Assembly: GCA_947497295.1 (NCBI GenBank)
Contig: CANMFU010000003.1
Coordinates: 186,001 to 250,000 of the forward strand
Length of the DNA: 64,000 bases
DNA from: an uncultured Roseovarius sp.
GTDB taxonomy: Bacteria > Pseudomonadota > Alphaproteobacteria > Rhodobacterales > Rhodobacteraceae
Direction of reading: 5' to 3'
Positions 58,225 to 64,000 of the stretch are shown in pieces (position 1 is the stretch's first letter; every line of letters begins with the position of its first letter). The notes below the pieces were generated by a model. It searched no databases. It had not been told where the DNA came from and worked only from the letters and a program-made list of their open reading frames with translations. The position numbers were made by a program, and so were the translations under genes.

Positions 58225-59580
58225 ATGGAACACATGGACACACTTCGCGCACTGGGTCTCTTTGACGCCCGCGTGCCCCGCTACACCTCGTACCCGACGG
58301 CGCCGGTCTTTTCCCCCGCCGTGGGCAGTTCGTTTCAGGCCGATGCGCTGGCCGCGTTGGACCCAGGCCAGCCGGTGTCGGTTTATCTGCACATCCCCTT
58401 CTGCGAGCGCTTGTGCTGGTTCTGCGCCTGTCGCACGCAGGGCACCAAAACGCTCAGCCCGGTCGAGAGCTATATCGGCACGCTCGAAGCAGAGTTGGAG
58501 CTGGTGGCCAAGACGATCCCCGCAGGGCTACGCATGGGCCGACTGCATTGGGGCGGGGGTACGCCGACGATTCTGCCTCCACATCTGATCCATCGCCTTG
58601 CCCGCGCGGTCAAGGCGGCCATTCCGCCCGCTGCCGATTGGGAGTTTTCGGTCGAGATCGACCCGACCATGGTGGATCGCGCCAAGATCGACGCGCTGGC
58701 CGCCGAGGGCATGAACCGTGCCAGTATCGGCATTCAGGATTTCGACCCCGAAGTGCAGGCAGCCATCGGGCGCGAGCAACCTTATGACATCACCCGTGCC
58801 TGCGTGGACGATCTGCGCGCTGCCGGCGTCACGTCGCTGAACTGCGATTTGGTCTATGGCCTGCCCCATCAAAGCGAGGCGCGCATCGTCGATACCGTCG
58901 CCAAAGTTTTGACGCTTGGACCCGAACGCATCGCGCTGTTCGGCTATGCGCATGTGCCATGGGTGGCCAAGCGGCAGAAACTGATTGACGAAAATGCCCT
59001 GCCCGATGACATGGCCCGCCACCGTCTGTCCGAACTGGCGGCCGAGAAATTCTGCGCCGCCGGGTTCGAACCTATCGGCATCGACCATTTCGCCCGCCCG
59101 GGCGACGAATTGGCGCTGGCCAAAGATGAGGGGCGTTTACGGCGCAATTTCCAAGGATATACCGCCGACAGCTGTGCCACGCTTATTGGCTTGGGCGCCT
59201 CGTCCATCTCGCGGTTGCCCGATGGCTATGTCCAGAACGCCGCCGCGACCGCAGCCTATATCCAGCGGATCGAGGCCGGACAGCTGGCCGGCGCGCGCGG
59301 GCATGTGATGAGTGCGGATGATCTGATGCGCGCCGATGCGATTGAAATGCTGATGTGCGAGTTTGTCATCGACCGCGCGGCCCTGCATGCACGCTATGGC
59401 GAATTGACCGCGGGCCTGGACAGCGATCTGGCGCAGATAGCCGCACGCTTTGGCGCATTTGTGACGCTGGATGACAAGGCGCTGACATTACTGCCGGAGG
59501 GTCGCGCACTGACGCGGATCGTCGCCAGCGCGCTGGATGCGCATATGCCCGAAGGAGTGCGGTTCAGCCGCGCGTCCTGA
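58225..59580 (+). CDS. hemN: Oxygen-independent coproporphyrinogen III dehydrogenase
   Basis: Radical-SAM enzyme that oxidatively decarboxylates coproporphyrinogen III in heme and tetrapyrrole synthesis without oxygen. 451 residues from ATG 58225 (MEHMDTLRAL; 58234 is an alternative). The cluster motif is C60-x3-C64-x2-C67 (FCERLCWFCAC), as in true HemN, followed by RLHWGGGTPT and the HemN-specific GIDHFARPGDELA region. An FNR-like box precedes it and a strong terminator follows at 59611-59639. Confidence 0.92.
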   Translation: MEHMDTLRALGLFDARVPRYTSYPTAPVFSPAVGSSFQADALAALDPGQPVSVYLHIPFCERLCWFCACRTQGTKTLSPVESYIGTLEAELELVAKTIPAGLRMGRLHWGGGTPTILPPHLIHRLARAVKAAIPPAADWEFSVEIDPTMVDRAKIDALAAEGMNRASIGIQDFDPEVQAAIGREQPYDITRACVDDLRAAGVTSLNCDLVYGLPHQSEARIVDTVAKVLTLGPERIALFGYAHVPWVAKRQKLIDENALPDDMARHRLSELAAEKFCAAGFEPIGIDHFARPGDELALAKDEGRLRRNFQGYTADSCATLIGLGASSISRLPDGYVQNAAATAAYIQRIEAGQLAGARGHVMSADDLMRADAIEMLMCEFVIDRAALHARYGELTAGLDSDLAQIAARFGAFVTLDDKALTLLPEGRALTRIVASALDAHMPEGVRFSRAS

Positions 59581-59606
59581 CCGCGCAACAGCCGCGCCGT
59601 TGAGAA

Positions 59607-59915
59607 TTACGCGGACGACCCGGTGTCGTCCGCTTTTTTCACTCCCAAACTGTCGCGGCTTGTGCTGCTACGCAGTGTTTTCAGCACGGTGCCGTCCGCG
59701 GCACAGGTCAGGCGCACCCGCCGCGCACCATACCAGAACGTCAGCCGGAAGTTTCCCGCATCGGCGCCTGTGCCTGTCTCGAACTGGCTGGTAATTTCAC
59801 CGGCGCGCATGGCGGCTGCCACATCGGCGGCAGGCAGATCGAACAGCTTGCCCAGATCGGCCGCATCTATCACTGCGCCTTCGCCATCGCGCGTCACCTT
59901 CATCGCGGCCTCCAT
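59607..59915 (-). CDS. DUF6522-like small protein
   Basis: 102 residues (or 98 from ATG 59903). One domain: MKVTRDGEGAVIDAADLGKL, FDLPAADVAAAMRAGEITSQ, FRLTFWYGARRVRLTCAADG. This matches the small DUF6522 group of alphaproteobacteria in my recollection; no function is known. The last codons (KADDTGSSA) are the same DNA that forms the terminator of the convergent hemN gene. It lies ten bases after the kinase gene and could be co-transcribed. Confidence 0.7.
   Translation of the reverse strand: MEAAMKVTRDGEGAVIDAADLGKLFDLPAADVAAAMRAGEITSQFETGTGADAGNFRLTFWYGARRVRLTCAADGTVLKTLRSSTSRDSLGVKKADDTGSSA
59611..59639 (+). terminator. Terminator of hemN, embedded in the convergent coding region
   Basis: GCGGACGAC (59611-59619) pairs with GTCGTCCGC (59625-59633), followed by six T. 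The stem is also the last codons of the DUF6522-like gene on the minus strand. Confidence 0.85.
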
Positions 59916-59924
59916 TGAGTTTCG

Positions 59925-61700
59925 TCACACACGCGGCGTGTGCTGGTCCGGCTCGAACTCCTGTACCCTGAAACGAACCTGCATGACATACCAGTCGCCG
60001 TCTTCTTCGTTAATGACGAGGCGGCCATCCAGTTGCGCAGAAAACGCCTGAATCAACTTTAGCCCCAGACCCTGCTCAATTTCGCCGTCAACACCCGCCA
60101 TCACGAAGTTCGATATTTCGAACACGACCATATCCGGCGCTTCGGGGTCCGGGAACAAGCGGACGCGGATTATGCGGCGACCGTCCGGACCGGCGCTGCC
60201 GTATTTCAGCGCATTGGTGAAGCCTTCGGCGGCCAGCATGGCCATTGGTCCAGCCTGATCAGGCACCAAAGTAACCGGCTTCAAATCGAAATCGACATCC
60301 AGCGGCGCTGAGACGTTGCCGCCCAGTGTTGCCAACTGACGCAGCAGATCGTCCAGCAGCGTATCGACGCGCACCTGGCTCACCATCGGCGTCTCGTACA
60401 AGCCCCGATGAACGGCGGCGAGGCTGGTCAGACGGTCCTGCACCTTGCGCAGCGCAGTGCGCGTGCCCTGCGAAGGTGCCGCACGAGCCTGCATGCTGAG
60501 GATCGACGACATCAGTTGCAGGTTGTTTTTAACCCGGTGGTGCACTTCCTTGATCAGCACGTCGCGCTCGTGAACCGTGTTTTCCAGATCGGCCTCGTCC
60601 CGGATAACCTTCTGCGCCATGATGGCAAACGTCTCGCCAATTTCGCGCAGCTCACTGGGGGCGCTGTCCAATGCATCGCTGCGGAACACACGGCGCCCCT
60701 CGGCAAAGTCGCGCATCTGGCGGCCGAGAATACGCACCGGAAGAATTACCTGAAGGCGGATCGCAACCAGCGCCACAACCAGACTGATCAACCACATCAA
60801 CAGCGGAAATAGCAGCGTCAACGTCGAGAACGCCCGATCGCGCATCTGCGGTCGGGCCGGGTTCCAACTGCCCAAGGCATAGGCTTTGCCTTCGATGATG
60901 GGCACCACGGCAAATTCGCGCAGCGCGCCTGTCTTCGTTTCTTCCGTAAATAATTGTTTTCCACCGCCGACAAGATCCACGAGCGAGGTGTCTGCTGGCA
61001 AAAATGCGTCTATTTGGCCGGTCGGACGGTCCGCAGTCAAAACTTGTCCCGCATCGTTAAAAGTAACCAGCACGGCGTCTTCGGACATGCGGTCAGCCCT
61101 ACGCTGCGCAACCAAATCTTCGGTCAGCACAGACAGGTTGACGAACCCCTTGAACACGCCCTGCTCGTTGAAGACTGGCTGCTGCACAATCACCACCGGC
61201 TTGCGGCTGGCCCCGCCCGACGCGTTGAAACTAATAGTAAAAGTGCCCCGCTGCATTGCGTTTCGCAGACTTTCGACTTCGCTGAAGTCGTAGGAATTTC
61301 CAAAATTATTGCACTGCGAGCGCCGTTCGTTATCGACAAACCCCAGGAAAACAACCCGGTCGTTACGCGAGCTGGAATAACGCATCAGGTCGGTACATAG
61401 GGCATCCGTCGGCCCCATCACGACCAACGCGTCCGCCAAACCCCGCGTAATACCTTGGGCGCTTTGGATCGCCTCACGTTCGGGCTGAGCAAGGCGGGAG
61501 GTCTGCGCGCTGAGACTTGCGCGATATGTATCGCGTGCCGTATCGACCGCACGCTGCGTCTGCGCGACAGCAATGATGCCCAGTGGCAATAGCGCAAGGG
61601 TCAAAAGCAGCGCAACGCGCGGTAAAAGAGCATTTCGCCGGCCCAAGGATTGCCACCCTTGTTCGGGCGTCGCCTCTCTTTCCGCACGAAGCTGGTCCAT
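59925..61700 (-). CDS. HisKA_2-type sensor histidine kinase of the general stress response
   Basis: Membrane sensor kinase, 591 residues from ATG 61700, two bases after the ecfG stop; a TTG at 61706 would overlap it. An N-terminal span (LPRVALLLTLALLPLGIIAV) and a second (TLLFPLLMWLISLVVALVAI) enclose a periplasmic region of about 230 residues. A HAMP-like linker follows, then EVHHRVKNNLQLMSSILSMQ around residue 385, the HisKA_2 phosphoacceptor histidine motif, and a divergent ATP-binding domain (AAEGFTNALKYG). Kinases like this phosphorylate PhyR in alphaproteobacteria. The signal is unknown. Confidence 0.9.
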   Translation of the reverse strand: MDQLRAEREATPEQGWQSLGRRNALLPRVALLLTLALLPLGIIAVAQTQRAVDTARDTYRASLSAQTSRLAQPEREAIQSAQGITRGLADALVVMGPTDALCTDLMRYSSSRNDRVVFLGFVDNERRSQCNNFGNSYDFSEVESLRNAMQRGTFTISFNASGGASRKPVVIVQQPVFNEQGVFKGFVNLSVLTEDLVAQRRADRMSEDAVLVTFNDAGQVLTADRPTGQIDAFLPADTSLVDLVGGGKQLFTEETKTGALREFAVVPIIEGKAYALGSWNPARPQMRDRAFSTLTLLFPLLMWLISLVVALVAIRLQVILPVRILGRQMRDFAEGRRVFRSDALDSAPSELREIGETFAIMAQKVIRDEADLENTVHERDVLIKEVHHRVKNNLQLMSSILSMQARAAPSQGTRTALRKVQDRLTSLAAVHRGLYETPMVSQVRVDTLLDDLLRQLATLGGNVSAPLDVDFDLKPVTLVPDQAGPMAMLAAEGFTNALKYGSAGPDGRRIIRVRLFPDPEAPDMVVFEISNFVMAGVDGEIEQGLGLKLIQAFSAQLDGRLVINEEDGDWYVMQVRFRVQEFEPDQHTPRV

Positions 61701-61702
61701 TG

Positions 61703-62284
61703 TCAAATTGAGCCTGAGCTACGACTTATTACAGCAATTGTCGCTTGATCGGTCAGTTCCATCGCCTCGTCCTCACGCATGTGCAGCAATTCGGCCAGCC
61801 GCTTGCGCCCACGATTGGCGCGACTTTTGACCGTGCCAACAGCACAATTGCACATCTTGGCCGCTTCTTCATAGGCAAAGCCTTGGGCACCGACCAATAT
61901 CAAGGCCTCGCGCTGCTCAGCGGGAAGCTGTTCAAACGCGCGCCGAAAATCAGTCAGGGCCAGATGGCCGTCATGGGCCGGTTTGACCGACATCCGCTCG
62001 GTCATGGCGCCGTCAACGTCGGCGACTTCGCGCTTGGCTTTGCGGCGCTCGGAATAGAACGTGTTGCGCAAAATGGTAAAAAGCCACGCACGCATGTTGG
62101 TGCCTACAGTGAATTTATCAATATTGGTCCACGCCTTGACCACGGTATCCTGAACCAGATCATCGGCGCGGGCCATGTCACGGGTCAGCGACAACGCAAA
62201 CGCGCGCATCGGTTTGAGATGCGTGATGATTTCATCGCGCGGATCAAGCGGCAGGCCACTTGCGTCAACATTTTTCCGTGTCAT
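61703..62284 (-). CDS. ecfG: EcfG-type general stress sigma factor
   Basis: 193 residues, ECF15 sigma factor. Sigma-2 region: RAFALSLTRDMARADDLVQD with TNMRAWLFTILRNTFYSERR. Sigma-4 region: LPAEQREALILVGAQGFAYE with GTVKSRANRGRKRLAELL. Normally held by NepR and released when phosphorylated PhyR binds NepR. Its start overlaps nepR by four bases, so the inhibitor and the sigma factor are co-translated. The sequence-visible targets GGAAC-N16/17-CGTT fit this factor. Confidence 0.93.
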   Translation of the reverse strand: MTRKNVDASGLPLDPRDEIITHLKPMRAFALSLTRDMARADDLVQDTVVKAWTNIDKFTVGTNMRAWLFTILRNTFYSERRKAKREVADVDGAMTERMSVKPAHDGHLALTDFRRAFEQLPAEQREALILVGAQGFAYEEAAKMCNCAVGTVKSRANRGRKRLAELLHMREDEAMELTDQATIAVISRSSGSI

Positions 62285-62499
62285 TTTCGGCTGTCCTGCT
62301 CGCGCAATTGACGCAGAAGATCCTCGAACCGGTCCGGCACGCTGTCATCGAGCATGTCATCATAGACACGCCTCAGACTTTCATCGATCTGGTCGCGTTT
62401 CGGTCGCGCCTGCGGCGTATTGCTGCCACTTGGATCCCCGTCACTCTTGCCTGTCGTCATCACGTCTGCCAATTCATAGTTTGTCGCCTCAACCGTCAC
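62281..62499 (-). CDS. nepR: NepR anti-sigma factor
   Basis: 72 residues, acidic and mostly helical. The NepR core is ESLRRVYDDMLDDSVPDRFE with LLRQLREQ, preceded by a flexible low-complexity N-terminus (residues 1-35). Binds EcfG when PhyR is unphosphorylated. It overlaps ecfG by four bases and is transcribed from a perfect EcfG promoter, giving positive feedback and negative control in one transcript. Confidence 0.92.
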   Translation of the reverse strand: MTVEATNYELADVMTTGKSDGDPSGSNTPQARPKRDQIDESLRRVYDDMLDDSVPDRFEDLLRQLREQDSRK

Positions 62500-62529
62500 T
62501 GTAGAGATGCCGTTTTATTAACCCCACTT

Positions 62530-62555
62530 GGAACCGAACGCAGATGCTGCGAGTT
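62530..62555 (+). promoter_or_regulatory. EcfG-type promoter of phyR
   Basis: GGAAC (62530-62534), 17-base spacer, AGTT (62552-62555), one base off consensus, about 47 bases before the phyR ATG. It overlaps the divergent nepR promoter almost completely. Confidence 0.7.
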
Positions 62556-62561
62556 GGTTCC
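62537..62561 (-). promoter_or_regulatory. EcfG-type promoter of nepR-ecfG-kinase
   Basis: On the minus strand GGAAC (62561-62557), a 16-base spacer and CGTT (62540-62537) match the consensus exactly, 38 bases before the nepR ATG. Confidence 0.75.
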
Positions 62562-62601
62562 GCACATACACCGAAATATATCGAACGAATACGGAGCAAC
62601 A

Positions 62602-63432
62602 ATGGGTACTTCTGACACACAGCCGGATTTCTCTCAGCAGATTGCGCACCACCTTCCCTATCTGCGGAGGTATGCGCGCGCGCTAACCGGCAGCCAGACA
62701 AGCGGTGATGCTTTTGCAACGGCAACGCTTGAGGCGATCTTGGAGGATCGCGCCGCTTACGCCCATGATCCGTCGCCGCGCGTGGCATTGTTCCGCGCGT
62801 TTCGTCTGGTTTGGCAAAGCGCCGGTGCCCCGGATACTGGCGACGCGGACACGCCATCCATCCGCAAACTGGAGACAGCGGCGCAAGATCACATGCGCTA
62901 TTTGACCCCTGACACACGACAGGCGCTGCTGCTCAATTCGATTGAGGAATTCAGCCCTGAGGAAATTGGCGCTATCATGGACATCAGCGCGGCAGACGCC
63001 GAGGATCTGATAGCAACAGCGCGCAAGGACATCGAAAACAGCATGTCCGGCGACGTCCTTGTCATCGAAGACGAGGCGATCATCGCGATGGACCTGCATA
63101 GCATTGTCACGTCCATGGGCCACAATGTTACCGGTATCGGCCGGACACGCGATGCCGCAATTGAATTGGGTCTGCAAAAAACACCCGATCTCATACTTGC
63201 TGACATTCAACTGGCCGACAACTCCAGCGGGATCGATGCGGTAAAAACGCTGCTGGATCAGATAGGCGAACTTCCTGTGATTTTCATCACCGCGTTCCCC
63301 GAGCGCCTGCTAACCGGCGACAAGCCGGAGCCAGCTTTTGTAATCGCAAAACCCTACAGCGAAGATCAGGTGCGTTCGGCTGTCAGTCAGGCGATGTTCT
63401 TTTCGTCAACGGAAACGCTGAAGACCGCTTAA
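62602..63432 (+). CDS. phyR: PhyR-type response regulator with sigma-like domain
   Basis: Anti-anti-sigma switch of the general stress response, 276 residues. The N-terminal part (residues 1-145) is sigma-like (FRAFRLVWQSAG, LTPDTRQALLLNSIEEFSPE, IGAIMDISAADAEDLIATAR), mimicking EcfG to capture NepR. The C-terminal receiver starts VLVIEDEAIIAMDLHSIV with acidic residues E156-D157-E158 and phosphoacceptor D201 (LILADIQLAD). GGAG lies nine bases before ATG 62602. Divergent from nepR; ends at the terminator 63456-63488. Confidence 0.95.
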   Translation: MGTSDTQPDFSQQIAHHLPYLRRYARALTGSQTSGDAFATATLEAILEDRAAYAHDPSPRVALFRAFRLVWQSAGAPDTGDADTPSIRKLETAAQDHMRYLTPDTRQALLLNSIEEFSPEEIGAIMDISAADAEDLIATARKDIENSMSGDVLVIEDEAIIAMDLHSIVTSMGHNVTGIGRTRDAAIELGLQKTPDLILADIQLADNSSGIDAVKTLLDQIGELPVIFITAFPERLLTGDKPEPAFVIAKPYSEDQVRSAVSQAMFFSSTETLKTA

Positions 63433-63455
63433 GTCTGATCTGATCACATAAGCAA

Positions 63456-63488
63456 AGCCGCCGACATATCCTTGTCGGCGGCTTTTTT
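63456..63488 (+). terminator. Terminator of phyR
   Basis: AAGCCGCCGACA pairs with TGTCGGCGGCTT around four to five bases, followed by TTTT, 24 bases after the phyR stop. Confidence 0.88.
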
Positions 63489-63536
63489 GCGTTAGCGTTT
63501 GGATATTGAGGAGTTACCCCCGTCAGCACGGTGGCG

Positions 63537-63710
63537 TTAACGCGGCCCCCTGCCCTGAAACGCACGGGCCAGCAGCGCGATAACGAACAGCACGATGAAG
63601 ATAAAGAACAGGATCTGCGCAATTCCAGCAGACGCCGAGGCGATGCCGCCAAAGCCAAATACGGCGGCGACCAATGCAACAATCAAGAAAACGACGGCCC
63701 AGTACAGCAT
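63537..63710 (-). CDS. DUF1328-type small membrane protein
   Basis: 57 residues, almost entirely hydrophobic with two spans ([20 protein letters not shown] and [20 protein letters not shown]) and a short basic tail (QGRGPR). GGAGATCATT precedes the ATG. DUF1328 proteins are widespread small membrane proteins, often stress-regulated, of unknown function. A perfect EcfG promoter lies upstream at 63776-63801. Its reading is unrelated to the long shadow frames on this strand. Confidence 0.88.
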   Translation of the reverse strand: MLYWAVVFLIVALVAAVFGFGGIASASAGIAQILFFIFIVLFVIALLARAFQGRGPR

Positions 63711-63775
63711 AATGATCTCCTTCTATAATGAGGTTTCTACAATTCAGTGGTGTAGATTTACGTTGTTCTCTCGAA

Positions 63776-63801
63776 AACGCCTCACCTTTCATCAGGGTTC
63801 C
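63776..63801 (-). promoter_or_regulatory. EcfG promoter of the DUF1328 gene
   Basis: On the minus strand GGAAC (63801-63797), a 17-base spacer and CGTT (63779-63776) match the consensus exactly, 66 bases before the ATG. Confidence 0.75.
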
Positions 63802-63823
63802 GGCGCACTGGGAAATATCCATG

Positions 63824-63848
63824 GGAACCAATCAAGGGCGGTTGCGTT
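63824..63848 (+). promoter_or_regulatory. EcfG promoter of the DUF883-like gene
   Basis: GGAAC (63824-63828), a 16-base spacer and CGTT (63845-63848) match the consensus exactly, 41 bases before the ATG at 63889. Confidence 0.75.
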
Positions 63849-63888
63849 TCAGTGACTGACAGACGTTCAAGTTTCAGGAGACCAGAGA

Positions 63889-64000
63889 ATGGCACAGACA
63901 AAAGTAACTACGCCCGACAGCGATGACCTTAACGCGCAGATCGCCACATTGCGCCAGGACATCGGCGCGATCACCGAAACCTTGGGACAGATGGCCAAGG
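63889..64000 (+). CDS. DUF883 (ElaB/YqjD)-like protein, 5' part
   Basis: The first 37 residues (MAQTKVTTPDSDDLNAQIAT, then LRQDIGAITETLGQMAK) are visible; the rest lies beyond the window. The start follows CAGGAGACC closely. The N-terminal amphipathic pattern with DLNAQIATLRQDIGAIT is typical of DUF883 proteins, which are stress-linked membrane-anchored ribosome-associated proteins in E. coli. It sits directly downstream of a perfect EcfG promoter. With the C-terminal membrane anchor out of view, assignment is tentative. Confidence 0.65.
   Translation, partial: MAQTKVTTPDSDDLNAQIATLRQDIGAITETLGQMAK

Overview
The window looks like chromosomal DNA of a marine member of the Rhodobacteraceae/Roseobacteraceae (Alphaproteobacteria). 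This rests on the high G+C content, the PhyR-NepR-EcfG stress locus, the alphaproteobacterial gene order in the str-S10-spc-alpha ribosomal region, TIGR02466-type oxygenase and PF11316-type transferase genes, and double stem-loop REP-like elements. No rRNA, tRNA, CRISPR array or prophage was seen.

Layout. 1-8.4 kb: aspS (5' part only), a cyclopropane-fatty-acid synthase gene under a perfect EcfG-type promoter, pabB with an overlapping pabC-like gene, carB, and two tandem 39-residue membrane peptides of unknown function. 8.4-15.9 kb: a peptide/nickel-type ABC importer operon on the minus strand with two paralogous Tat-exported binding proteins. 16.3-19.0 kb: degP-like protease gene and rarA.

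19.1-44.4 kb: the str-S10-spc-alpha superoperon on the minus strand, rpsL through rplQ. It is interrupted three times by non-ribosomal cargo: between rplW and rplB (two hypothetical genes), between rplP and rpmC (a TIGR02466 oxygenase, an MscS channel, an oxygenase remnant and a nuclease-like gene), and between rpmD and rplO (a coiled-coil membrane protein). Each block follows a terminator-like hairpin and precedes a candidate re-entry promoter; these promoters share with the rpsL promoter a 17-bp spacer and a TATACG or TACACG -10 element.

44.4-48.4 kb: a VOC-family gene, two tandem putative rhamnosyl-transferase paralogues, an EamA transporter gene and a decayed IS256-family transposase. 48.7-56.7 kb: a compact plus-strand cluster with pxpA, stand-alone biotin carrier, biotin carboxylase, pxpB and pxpC, followed by a TorT-like binding protein, a double ABC ATPase and a permease. 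The biotin and PxpB/PxpC genes together contain the parts of a urea-carboxylase-like enzyme on separate polypeptides.

56.7-64 kb: dps, a ZIP transporter gene, a coproporphyrinogen dehydrogenase gene with an FNR-like box, a DUF6522-like gene, and the general stress response module (HisKA_2 kinase, ecfG, nepR, phyR). It ends with a DUF1328 gene and the start of a DUF883-like gene. EcfG-type promoters (GGAAC-N16/17-CGTT or close variants) can be read upstream of cfa, dps, nepR-ecfG, phyR, the DUF1328 gene and the DUF883 gene, so part of a general stress regulon is visible directly in the DNA.
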